Below, one piece after another: positions 9,033-16,702 of a DNA stretch of 22,958 nucleotides; positions within the stretch are counted from its first letter, which is position 1, and each line of letters opens with the position of its first letter. A program made the translations under genes and the position numbers. The DNA lies in contig CAZVJA010000072.1 in assembly GCA_964626885.1 (NCBI GenBank), positions 1-22,958 on the forward strand, given 5' to 3'. This DNA is from CAZVJA01 sp964626885 (lineage in GTDB: Bacteria; Planctomycetota; Planctomycetia; Planctomycetales; Planctomycetaceae). The notes below the pieces were generated by a model. That model saw only the letters and a list, made by a program, of their open reading frames with translations. It was not told where the DNA came from and made no database searches.

Positions 9033-10532
9033 TTACCCCTTCTTGCCATCACTTTTCTTGGCGCCCTCCTTTGCTTCTTTCTCAAAGGAAACGACGGGAG
9101 GAAATGCGTTCATCCGCCGCCAGACCTCAAACCAGAAGGGAACGGTCTTCAGCAGCACCCAACCGTTCGCGCGGACCCCCTGGCGCAAAAATCTTCCTTC
9201 GGGCCAATCGGCTCCAGGCCAATCGCTGTTCGTGTCGTCAGGAAGAATTAAAACGCGGAACTGGCCCTTCCCGTTATCGGTGGAGTCGACCGAGATGACC
9301 TTTCCCCCAAAAGTTCCGACCGCGACGGAGGGCCAACCCGCGAATTGCACCGCCGGCCATCCCTCGAATTGCAGGCGGACATGCCGCCCGGGCTCGACGA
9401 GCGGGGCATCATTTCCATCAAGCCAGATTTGAACAGCCCGATCCTCCGTATCAGGAACGATCAAGCAGAGGAAGTCTCCCTCCTTGAGCAATCTGCCTCC
9501 CTGGTTTGGATCGATTTGCACAATGTATCCGTCGAAGGGGGCAAGGATGACCTGGCTCTGCTGCCGCGAGAATTTGACCTCCATCTCCGAGAGTTCTTTC
9601 TCGGCTTTGTTCAACTCCGATTCGGACTTTGCAACTTCGCTCTCCGATTTGGCTACATCCCCTTTTGACTTGCCATACAAAGCGATGGCGTAGTCGATGT
9701 CGACCTGCGCCTTTTGAGCTTTGGCGTCCCTGTCACGTTCTTTCGAGGTTAATTCTTCTTTGGCAGCCTGCACATAAGCCTTCACCTTGGCGACTTTTGC
9801 TTCCGCCTCGCGGTACTTCCGCTCGGCCTCCTGATACTTAAGCTGCGAAGCAATTTTCTCCTCGTAGAGTTGTTTCTGACGTGAATAGTCGGCTTCAGTC
9901 TGGGCGAAGGCGGCCATTTGCTCGGCCAGATGCTGCTCCTCGGCGGCCACCTTTTGTCGCGCGTTTTCGATTAAGGCGTCCGCGGACGCGATCACCTGTT
10001 CCTTGACATTTGTGTACGCGGCGACCTGTACTTCATACGATTGAACAATTTGCAGGGTCGCCGCCAGATTTCGTTTATTCGCCGCAAGTTGTTGGCGGGC
10101 TGCGTCGACCTGCTGACGTGTGGCAGCAAGCTGATCTTCCAAACGCCCCATGAAGGACGCGTCGAGATCCTGAATTTCCAGGATCAGCTGCCCCTTGTCC
10201 ACTCGTGCATTTTCGTAGATTCCTTCTCCCCAACGGACAATTCGTCCTTTGATCGGTGCTTCAATCACCTGCTGCCGTTCGCGCGGAGCGTAAGCGACGA
10301 CGTTCCCACTGCCGGTAACGGACTGCTGCCAGGGAGCAAACAGCAGCAATAGAATCGTCATCACAAGCAACACCGAAAGAAGCTTGGCGGTCCGCCGGGC
10401 GAACAACGACGAACGCGCCAACCGCAACGAAGGCATCATCAGTTCATTGTATGCAATCGGAGACAGCATCGTTCGGCCGCGCGTACGCTTGGAGTCTGGT
10501 ACGGCACTGTGCGTCTCCATGACCTTGTTCAC
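9033..10532 (-). CDS. HlyD-family periplasmic adaptor subunit
   Basis: Membrane-fusion/adaptor protein of 499 aa linking an inner-membrane exporter to an outer-membrane factor. A single membrane helix (about 48-67, LLSVLLVMTILLLLFAPW) follows a cytoplasmic N-terminus. Next come the first half of the lipoyl domain (APIKGRIVRWGEG), a long coiled coil (about 130-335, with a tandem VAKSESE repeat), the second lipoyl half (APFDGYIVQIDPNQGG) and a beta-barrel region. Trp-rich phrases (EGWPAVQFAGWPSVAVG) lie towards the C-terminus, and the tail is Lys-rich. The start is GTG 10532, supported by GGAG 7 nt upstream. It overlaps the TGA of the ABC gene (GTGA), indicating translational coupling. ATG 10520 is an alternative start. 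Confidence 0.9.
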   Translation of the reverse strand: MNKVMETHSAVPDSKRTRGRTMLSPIAYNELMMPSLRLARSSLFARRTAKLLSVLLVMTILLLLFAPWQQSVTGSGNVVAYAPRERQQVIEAPIKGRIVRWGEGIYENARVDKGQLILEIQDLDASFMGRLEDQLAATRQQVDAARQQLAANKRNLAATLQIVQSYEVQVAAYTNVKEQVIASADALIENARQKVAAEEQHLAEQMAAFAQTEADYSRQKQLYEEKIASQLKYQEAERKYREAEAKVAKVKAYVQAAKEELTSKERDRDAKAQKAQVDIDYAIALYGKSKGDVAKSESEVAKSESELNKAEKELSEMEVKFSRQQSQVILAPFDGYIVQIDPNQGGRLLKEGDFLCLIVPDTEDRAVQIWLDGNDAPLVEPGRHVRLQFEGWPAVQFAGWPSVAVGTFGGKVISVDSTDNGKGQFRVLILPDDTNSDWPGADWPEGRFLRQGVRANGWVLLKTVPFWFEVWRRMNAFPPVVSFEKEAKEGAKKSDGKKG

Positions 10533-12733
10533 AGTTGGTCTCCACTTTCAGCACTGACTTCCGTCATTCCAGACGGAGAAATCTGCCCATCCCGAATTTC
10601 GATGGTTCGATCGCACAGGTCGACAAGCGCCGCGCGGTTTGTCACCAGGAGCAACGTCCAAGGCATCCGTTTGTCGCCGAGCATCCGCAGAAGTTCCTCT
10701 GCCTCATTGTCCGGAAAGGCATCGAGAATTCCATCAATCATTAAGAGCCCCGGGCGACCGACAACGGCACGTGCGAGCATGAGTCGTTTCAGCTGGACCT
10801 CCGTCAGAGGATTTCCGCCGCTATCCAGTTCGGTCTCGATGCCATTGGGGAGTTGCAGGACGTGATCCAGAAGCCCTACCAATTCAAGCGCATCGCGTAC
10901 GGAGTTCACCGTAAACTCCGGTCTTGCGAGATGAACGTTTTCGGAGATCGTGCCATGGAAGACCTCGCAACCTCGTACCAGTACGACACGACGTCGCAGA
11001 AAATCGGGCCGCAGATCGCGCGGATCGATTCCATCCAGCGACAGATGGCCGTGAGCCGGGGTGCGCAGCGAGAAAATCAGATCGAGCAGCGTGTGCGTTT
11101 CCAGACCGGAACCAAGCACGGCCACTTTCTCACCAGGACGAATTTCCAGGCGGATCTTCTCCAGGGCCACGTTGCCGTCGACGGGGGAATAGTCGACGTC
11201 GTGGATTCTCAGGCCGGCGGGTTGTGCCGGGAACGTGTGCAATACGCCTTCCTGCGACTCGATCGGGAGATCAAACAAGACTCCCAGCTTGTCGACCGCG
11301 GCGAGCAGGTCGTAGTAAATTTCCATGTAATTTCCGAGCTTCGCGAACGAGCCGACGACAATCGCGACAATCAGCTCCGCCGCCACCAACTGCCCTAAAG
11401 TCAATTGACCGGTCATCACCAGCCACCCGCCAATACCGAGCAGAGCGGCGCTCGCGAGCGCCTGAACCGAAAGGGCAAAAATGACCTGTCGCATCAAGAT
11501 CTGGAAATGCTTTTTGCGGGCCGAGAGGTATTGGTAGGCCAGCTGATCGGTTCGTTCGAGTGCGAACTCAGCCCCTCCGTCGTACTTGAAGGTTACCGCG
11601 CATCGCGCCAAATCTTCCAGCCACGCTGCGGTTTGGTACTTGAGCTTCGACTCTTTAATACTGGTGGCAACGGCTCCGCGCCCCATCACGAGCACGATGA
11701 CAGCGAGCATCACCAGCAGCACCGCATCGAATGCCAACAGCCACGGATGATAGAACGCAAGAACAACCATGCCGACAACAGTGCTGAGAACCAGATACAA
11801 CCCATCGAGCAGTAGCTTGGCGGAGGCCTTTTGAACCGTGACGACGTCAAAGAAGCGATTGACGAGCTCTGGTAGGAACCTCCCTTCGACGCTCTCTATC
11901 CGGACCCTTGGTAGCCGATACGCCAGGTCGGAGGCCACGCGCGCGAAGAAGCGGCACTGGATAATTTCCACGACATACGTTTGCAACACACGGATAGCCG
12001 CCGAAAACAGCAGGAACGCCAGCAACAGCAATGTCAGAACAAAGATCGGCTGCAGCAGTCGGCCGAAGGCGACAGTGCTGACCAGCGAGTCGACGGCCAC
12101 CGGCGTGGCCAGTGTCAATAATCCCGCAACTACGGCGAACACTAACAGAATCAGCAGATCGGATTTCTCCGGCCTGAGCAGTGCCAGCAACCGGGAGAGC
12201 GGAGTCATTTCCTCGCCACGGGAACTCACGGCCTCCGCATAGGACATCGACGGTTCGACGCTGACGCAGCGCAGGTGGCTACTTGGGAGGGGGTTTCCGA
12301 CTAGACCGAGCAGGTCTGATTTATTCCCCCATCGCGAAGATTTCCTCGAACCGGCTTCGGCAAGTCGATACTTACGTCGCCGCATTCCGGTGACCGCGCG
12401 CCACGGCCGGGAATCGTCGACAAAGAGTATGAGCCGAACATTATGAGACGCCAGCACACACATTTCATCGGGAATGCAGTCAACAACTCTGCACTTCAAT
12501 CCGAGGTTCGCTCCCGCCTCGCAGACCCATTTCCACCAGTTCTCTTTCGGATTACCGGGATAGGCATCAACGGCTTCCCACACCACTCGCCGAATTTGTG
12601 CGCGATCGATCGATCGCTCCGAGTCGAGCAGAAGCTGCTCGATGATCTCGGCGGCATCGTCGATATCGTGACGGCCAGATCGGTCTCCCCGTTGTTCGTC
12701 CCGTGATGGTAACTCTCTCTCTTCGATTGTCAT
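10529..12733 (-). CDS. Type I secretion-type ABC transporter with degenerate nucleotide-binding domain
   Basis: 734-aa ABC exporter-like protein. Residues 1-150 resemble a C39-like (peptidase-related) domain without a recognisable catalytic Cys. Residues about 185-475 form the six-helix exporter domain (LLILLVFAVVAGLLTLATP, FVLTLLLLAFLLFSAAI and others), and 500-734 follow the ABC ATPase outline. The ATPase motifs are eroded. The Walker A position reads GSGLETHT (541-548, no Lys). The Q-loop Gln is Arg (587). The LSGGQ region is LTEVQ (643-647), Walker B is LLMIDG with no catalytic Glu (668 is Gly), and the H-loop His is Asn (699). The reading frame is intact and domain length normal, so this is not simple gene decay. 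ATG 12733 has GGAG about 10 nt upstream. The gene heads a unit with hlyD and the TolC-type gene. Substrate unknown. Confidence 0.85.
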   Translation of the reverse strand: MTIEERELPSRDEQRGDRSGRHDIDDAAEIIEQLLLDSERSIDRAQIRRVVWEAVDAYPGNPKENWWKWVCEAGANLGLKCRVVDCIPDEMCVLASHNVRLILFVDDSRPWRAVTGMRRRKYRLAEAGSRKSSRWGNKSDLLGLVGNPLPSSHLRCVSVEPSMSYAEAVSSRGEEMTPLSRLLALLRPEKSDLLILLVFAVVAGLLTLATPVAVDSLVSTVAFGRLLQPIFVLTLLLLAFLLFSAAIRVLQTYVVEIIQCRFFARVASDLAYRLPRVRIESVEGRFLPELVNRFFDVVTVQKASAKLLLDGLYLVLSTVVGMVVLAFYHPWLLAFDAVLLVMLAVIVLVMGRGAVATSIKESKLKYQTAAWLEDLARCAVTFKYDGGAEFALERTDQLAYQYLSARKKHFQILMRQVIFALSVQALASAALLGIGGWLVMTGQLTLGQLVAAELIVAIVVGSFAKLGNYMEIYYDLLAAVDKLGVLFDLPIESQEGVLHTFPAQPAGLRIHDVDYSPVDGNVALEKIRLEIRPGEKVAVLGSGLETHTLLDLIFSLRTPAHGHLSLDGIDPRDLRPDFLRRRVVLVRGCEVFHGTISENVHLARPEFTVNSVRDALELVGLLDHVLQLPNGIETELDSGGNPLTEVQLKRLMLARAVVGRPGLLMIDGILDAFPDNEAEELLRMLGDKRMPWTLLLVTNRAALVDLCDRTIEIRDGQISPSGMTEVSAESGDQL

Positions 12734-12798
12734 TCCTCATCAACTCCGACATTCGAGAGAATTGTAAATCGGCATTGCGAACAAGTCCGCCGTGCGAG

Positions 12799-12812
12799 TG
12801 ATGCGCGCATCA
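12799..12812. promoter_or_regulatory. Perfect 14-bp palindrome between purK and the ABC exporter gene
   Basis: TGATGCGCGCATCA is a perfect palindrome in the 174-bp gap after purK and 65 bp before the ABC start codon. It could be an operator for the secretion operon. I see no matching half-sites elsewhere, so the role is speculative. Confidence 0.25.
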
Positions 12813-12907
12813 TCGCAACGAACGCCTGCAGCCGAATCGTCTCGGATGCCCCATCGAACTGAACGATCGGAAATTTGGCTGTGCGGAGTAATCTTACCAT
12901 CGGCCAA

Positions 12908-14092
12908 TCAGAGAGAACTTCTCACGACCGCCATTGGCTTGATTGTACCGTTTATTGATTGTAGCGAACCACGTGCGGCCAGCACTTTGGCGACCGCTTC
13001 ATCTGCTGAATCGGCAACGGCAGTCAAGTGCCCCATCTTGCGTCCCGGCCGCGCCACGAATTTGCCGTACAGGTGAAGCTTCACATCCGGGTCGAGGCAG
13101 ACGTTCCCCCAGTTCAGGCTCCCTCTGCTCCAAAGGTCGCCCAGCAGATTCGCCATCGCCGAGGGAATCGTCTGCCTCGTAGATCCTAGCGGTAGGCCGC
13201 AGACGGCACGGACCTGCTGCTCGAATTGGCAGGTGACGTGACTACCGATCGTGAGATGCCCGGAATTGTGCGGGCGCGGAGCCAATTCATTGATCAGCAA
13301 GCGGCCGGTGCGAGTCAGAAAGAACTCGATGCACATCACTCCGACAACGTCGAGCGATTCAAGAACCGCATGCGCAATTGCGCGCGCTTCCTGCGCAACG
13401 TTCACTGGAATTCTGGCGGGAGAGACCGAAACGTCGAGAATGTGATTCTCGTGGCGGTTCTCGATTGGATCGAACAGTCGCACTTCGCCGTCGAGCCCGC
13501 GGGCCCCCACGACTGAAAGTTCCGCCTCAAAGTCGACGAACTTCTCGAGTATCCCTTCAGGGGCTTTCAGCCGAGCCCAGGCTGTCGCGGCGTCGTCGGA
13601 GCTTGTCAGCCGAATCTGCCCTTTGCCGTCGTATCCCCAATCGGCCATCTTGAGCACTATTGGTAACCCGAACGCCGCGACGGCCGAACTCAATTCCGCA
13701 GCCGAACGCACAACCTGGAATGGAGCAACCGGAAAGCCGTTCGTCGCAAGAAACGTTTTTTCTCGCACTCGATTTTGCGTCGTGTGCAGTACTCGTCCGC
13801 CAGGGCGTACCGGACAGAATTTCTCGGCAGTAATGGTCGTCGCCAGCGGTACGTTCTCGAATTCGAAGGTTACAACATCCACATGGCGTGCAAAATCTTT
13901 GACAGTATCGAGATCTTCATATGACGCCACGACTTCAACGTCAGCGACCTGACCGGCGGGGGTATCGAACTCCGGCGAGAGCACTTGAACGCGATATCCC
14001 ATTCGCCGGGCTGCGATCGCGAACATTCGGCCAAGCTGGCCGCTCCCGAGGATACCGATGGAGGCACCCGGAAGAATTGGATCGAAATTCAT
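12908..14092 (-). CDS. purK: N5-carboxyaminoimidazole ribonucleotide synthase
   Basis: ATP-grasp enzyme that carboxylates AIR with bicarbonate and ATP to give N5-CAIR in cytosolic de novo purine synthesis. At 394 aa it is close to the family norm. It begins with the PurK dinucleotide-fold phrase IGILGSGQLGRM (residues 12-23). Further landmarks are VTFEFENVP (near 75), the ATP-grasp segment LPIVLKMADWGYDGKGQ, EFFLT..GRLLINELAPRPHNSGH with its metal/phosphate contacts, and a C-terminal VKLHLYGKFVARPGRKMGH. ATG 14092 overlaps the TGA of purE by the four bases ATGA, so the two are translationally coupled and act in consecutive steps. All expected motifs are present. Confidence 0.97.
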   Translation of the reverse strand: MNFDPILPGASIGILGSGQLGRMFAIAARRMGYRVQVLSPEFDTPAGQVADVEVVASYEDLDTVKDFARHVDVVTFEFENVPLATTITAEKFCPVRPGGRVLHTTQNRVREKTFLATNGFPVAPFQVVRSAAELSSAVAAFGLPIVLKMADWGYDGKGQIRLTSSDDAATAWARLKAPEGILEKFVDFEAELSVVGARGLDGEVRLFDPIENRHENHILDVSVSPARIPVNVAQEARAIAHAVLESLDVVGVMCIEFFLTRTGRLLINELAPRPHNSGHLTIGSHVTCQFEQQVRAVCGLPLGSTRQTIPSAMANLLGDLWSRGSLNWGNVCLDPDVKLHLYGKFVARPGRKMGHLTAVADSADEAVAKVLAARGSLQSINGTIKPMAVVRSSL

Positions 14093-14580
14093 AGGGTTGC
14101 TCCCATCACGGTTTGTCGTTGCTTCTCTGTAAAACTTGCAAGCCGGTCGCTGAGTTGGCGGTCGTGAAGGGCGAGAATCCGTACGGAGAAAAGAGCGGCA
14201 TTCTTCGCTCCTGCTTCACCGATCGCCAAGGTTCCCACCGGTACGCCAGCCGGCATCTGCACAATGCTTAATAGGGAATCGAGGCCATTGAGAGCTCGGG
14301 ACTGCACCGGCACTCCCAACACAGGCAGTCTCGTTTGCGAGGCGACCATACCGGGAAGGTGTGCGGCCCCTCCCGCACCGGCAATGATGATGCGCAGCCC
14401 CCGGCTTTCCGCTGTTCGGGCGTACTCGCACATCCAATCGGGAGTACGATGGGCGGAAACAACCCGCGACTCATGAGCCACGCCAAATTCCTGCAACAAT
14501 TCGGCAGCCGGACGCATCGTCTCCCAATCGGACTGACTCCCCATGATGATCCCAACCATCGGTACCTGATCTACTTTCAC
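14089..14580 (-). CDS. purE: N5-carboxyaminoimidazole ribonucleotide mutase
   Basis: Class I PurE, 163 aa, converting N5-CAIR to CAIR in purine synthesis. Signature motifs are GSQSDW (14-19), the catalytic-loop SAHRTPD (about 42-48, His44), AGGAAHLPGM (about 69-78, His74) and the VQMPAGVPVGT loop. The start is GTG 14580, supported by AGGAG 10 nt upstream. ATG 14559 is in frame but lacks comparable support and would trim the conserved N-terminus. It lies directly upstream of purK with an ATGA overlap and 69 bp downstream of the unrecognised 159-aa gene, so it may be co-transcribed with that gene. Confidence 0.97.
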   Translation of the reverse strand: MKVDQVPMVGIIMGSQSDWETMRPAAELLQEFGVAHESRVVSAHRTPDWMCEYARTAESRGLRIIIAGAGGAAHLPGMVASQTRLPVLGVPVQSRALNGLDSLLSIVQMPAGVPVGTLAIGEAGAKNAALFSVRILALHDRQLSDRLASFTEKQRQTVMGATL

Positions 14581-14649
14581 AATTCTTGCGCTCCTGAAGT
14601 TTGCAACATTCGGTCTTGGTATCGAGAAGTTACCGTTGCCATCTCCAAG

Positions 14650-15129
14650 TCAGACATCGCCCCTCAGATCGTGTGGAATAGATTGTTGATCCGACATGAG
14701 CGACGAAGCCGATACGCCGAAGCCGACGGGTTGCGATGCGCAGTATGCACAGTACGCGCAGAGCGCCTCAACGGCCGGTCGGGGCAACTGAAATCCCGTG
14801 ACGTTCGGCCGGCCGAGCGGACTCCGTCCCCGAAAATAAATCTGGTTCGGGCTGAAAACCGCGATATTGATGCACCCGTACTGAGCCTCAGATGAATTGT
14901 GTTTCGAAGAGCGGCCCGCGCGCCGGGCCCCCTGCCACCAGCCTGCAAGATCGGCCGCGTAGCTCAGCGGGATCATCCACCTTCGGAATCGATCCGGCTC
15001 ATCGAAGTACCGGACTTCCAGGCGGCACCCGCTCCGGGAATGGATCTCCACATCCCCCGCCTGACTCCCGCTGCTCACTTCCAGAGAGAACTTCTCACAA
15101 CGTGTCACTTCCACAACTCTGGCACTCAT
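14650..15129 (-). CDS. Hypothetical protein upstream of purE
   Basis: I do not recognise this 159-aa protein. The frame is open further upstream (to 15285), but ATG 15129 has AAAGGAAA about 10 nt before it, and the sequence ahead of it looks non-coding. The N-terminal half (MSARVVEVTRCEKFSLEV...GDVEIHSRSGCRLEVRYFDE) looks like beta-strand-forming, soluble sequence. The C-terminal half has a Cys/Tyr/Ala repeat (CAYCAYCA) and no signal peptide or membrane helix. It sits between an HPF-like gene and purE on the same strand. Coding status rests on the ribosome-binding site, length and context. A shadow frame on the other strand (14892-15272) has no such support. Confidence 0.5.
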   Translation of the reverse strand: MSARVVEVTRCEKFSLEVSSGSQAGDVEIHSRSGCRLEVRYFDEPDRFRRWMIPLSYAADLAGWWQGARRAGRSSKHNSSEAQYGCINIAVFSPNQIYFRGRSPLGRPNVTGFQLPRPAVEALCAYCAYCASQPVGFGVSASSLMSDQQSIPHDLRGDV

Positions 15130-15268
15130 TTGCAGATTTCCTTTCATCGTTGCGTGAGGGCTATTCTCCGACTCTGATTTCTCTCCGATGGCGTGCGAGT
15201 TTTGTGATTCCCATGAACGGCAGCCCCGCTTGTTCCAATTGGAGTTCGAGAGCCGGATCGGTCCTCCA

Positions 15269-15577
15269 CTAGACCTGACGAACATCGAACAGCCTCAGTG
15301 ACAACAGTCGTTGCATGCGGCCTAAAGCATCCGAAAGGGCCTGTTCCGCAGTGTCCCCCGCTGCCTCGACGGTGGCCGCTCCTTCAAGAGAAACCTGAAC
15401 AACAACCGTGCACCGAAAGGCCACTCGCCGACCGCTGGTCTCCTCCCGTTCCAGGCAGATCTCGGCTTCCACAATCGCCGGGGAAAACCGGCTGAACGTG
15501 AAGTAGACCTGGTTGACAATGCTGCGACGGAGCAGGCGATTGGAACGCAACACGCTTCCTTTGATGGTCAATCTCAT
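15269..15577 (-). CDS. HPF/RaiA-like small ribosome-associated protein
   Basis: 102-aa protein whose pattern fits the S30AE (HPF/YfiA) family that binds ribosomes during hibernation. It opens with MRLTIKGSVLR, followed by a helix (RRSIVNQVYFTFSRF). A strand with alternating hydrophobics comes next (IVEAEICLERE), then FRCTVVVQVSLEGAATVEAAG and a C-terminal helix typical of the fold (TAEQALSDALGRMQRLL). The length suits the short form. Similarity is judged by pattern only, so assignment is moderate. ATG 15577 follows AAAGG about 8 nt upstream. It is divergent from the NhaR-like regulator across 137 bp containing two palindromes, which suggests that regulator may control it. Confidence 0.6.
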   Translation of the reverse strand: MRLTIKGSVLRSNRLLRRSIVNQVYFTFSRFSPAIVEAEICLEREETSGRRVAFRCTVVVQVSLEGAATVEAAGDTAEQALSDALGRMQRLLSLRLFDVRQV

Positions 15578-15618
15578 ACGGCACCTTTCCAGCGCGGCTG
15601 CCTCGGTCGAACTCCCTG

Positions 15619-15635
15619 AATCACTGTGAGTGATT
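15619..15635. promoter_or_regulatory. Operator-like palindrome near the HPF-like gene
   Basis: AATCACT-GTG-AGTGATT is a perfect inverted repeat with 7-bp arms and a 3-bp spacer, 42-58 bp upstream of the HPF-like start codon, in the divergent gap shared with the NhaR-like gene. It could be an operator or a 5'-leader hairpin. Confidence 0.4.
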
Positions 15636-15683
15636 ATCGGACTTGCCGTTCAGTTAGACAATTACATAAAATAAGATTAAATA

Positions 15684-15698
15684 TTAGATAATATCTAA
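15684..15698. promoter_or_regulatory. LysR-box-like palindrome upstream of the NhaR-like gene
   Basis: TTAGATA-A-TATCTAA is a perfect inverted repeat with 7-bp arms, 17 bp before the regulator's start codon. It fits the T-N11-A shape of LysR-type sites. A partial copy (GTTAGACAAT) lies at 15653-15662. A possible sigma70-like pair for the + strand gene (TTGCCG 15643-15648, TAAAAT 15667-15672) sits just upstream, so binding here would suit autoregulation. Confidence 0.5.
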
Positions 15699-15714
15699 CC
15701 TTTAGGATCGGGGC

Positions 15715-16617
15715 ATGAACTGGCTCAACTATCATCATCTGCTCTACTTCTGGGTTGTGGCTCGCGAGGGGAGCATCAGGCGAGCGTCCGAGGAGTTACG
15801 TCTCTCGAGCCCGACGATCAGCAAGCAGCTGAAGCAGCTGGAAACCTCTCTCGGTGGGCGGCTGTTCGAACACGCTGGCCGGAATCTCGTCCTCACCGAG
15901 TTCGGACAGTCTGTTTACCGCTACGCAGACGAGATCTTTGCCGTGGGAAGAGAGCTGCAGGACGCCTTGCGCGGCGCTCCGGCGGGGCGTCCGGTCCGGT
16001 TTATCGTCGGCATGCCCGACGTCCTTCCCAAGCTCATTTCCTATCGATTGCTCAAGCCGGCATTCGATCTTCCCCACGGTATCCAGGTGATCTGTCGCGA
16101 GGGGAAACACGACGACCTGCTCGCAGATCTTGCTCTGCACCGCATCGACCTGGTGCTCTCCGATTCCCCATTGCCGCCGACATCTCACATTCGCGCGTTC
16201 AATCACCTGCTGGGGGAATGTGGTGTGAGCTTCTTCGCGACTAAATTATTGACTTCGAAGTATCGGCGGAATTTTCCGAAGTCATTGAACGGAGCACCGG
16301 TTCTTCTCCCCGCGGAAGCCACTGCCGTCCGCCGGGAAATCGACCGCTGGAGCCACGACAACAGTATCTTCCCGCAGATTGTCGCGGAGTTTCAGGATTC
16401 GGCATTGATGAAGGTGTTCGGGCAGGACGGCATTGGGGTTTTTCCCGGCCCTTCTGCGGTCGAGAAGGAGATCTGTCGACAATATGGTGTCCAGGTTGTC
16501 GGCCGAATCGAAGCCATTCGTGAACATTTCTACGCCATCTCTGTCGAACGCCGACTCAAACATCCGGGCGTGCTTGCGATCAGCAAATCGGCAAGACACG
16601 AGATTTTTCGAAGTTGA
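15715..16617 (+). CDS. LysR-family transcriptional regulator, NhaR-like
   Basis: 300-aa LysR-type regulator closest in recalled sequence to NhaR. Shared phrases include MNWLNYHHLLYFWVVAREGS at the start, then VYRYADEIFAVGREL, the GECGVSFF segment in the effector domain and FQDSALMKVFG. The winged helix-turn-helix spans about residues 18-60 (ASEELRLSSPTISKQLKQLE). An effector-binding domain follows from about 95 (VRFIVGMPDVLPKLI). E. coli NhaR responds to sodium and activates nhaA, but no antiporter gene is visible here, so I do not carry over that role. ATG 15715 is preceded by AGGA (15704-15707). The gene is divergent from the HPF-like gene, the classical arrangement for a LysR regulator and its target. 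Confidence 0.88.
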   Translation: MNWLNYHHLLYFWVVAREGSIRRASEELRLSSPTISKQLKQLETSLGGRLFEHAGRNLVLTEFGQSVYRYADEIFAVGRELQDALRGAPAGRPVRFIVGMPDVLPKLISYRLLKPAFDLPHGIQVICREGKHDDLLADLALHRIDLVLSDSPLPPTSHIRAFNHLLGECGVSFFATKLLTSKYRRNFPKSLNGAPVLLPAEATAVRREIDRWSHDNSIFPQIVAEFQDSALMKVFGQDGIGVFPGPSAVEKEICRQYGVQVVGRIEAIREHFYAISVERRLKHPGVLAISKSARHEIFRS

Positions 16618-16702
16618 AAAACAGCGAGATCATGTTCATACCTATAACGAATCAAGCATCAGATTCCAGTTTGCCGGATATCCGAGAGCACTACGAGTCA
16701 TT

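Noticed and set aside
14892..15272. 126-codon + strand frame opposite the unrecognised gene
   Set aside because: No ribosome-binding site and low-complexity Ser/Arg/Pro-rich translation. The opposite strand has a better start and fits the operon direction.
15130..15285. N-terminal extension of the unrecognised gene to 15285
   Set aside because: It would overlap the HPF-like gene, its residues look random, and AAAGGAAA supports the start at 15129.
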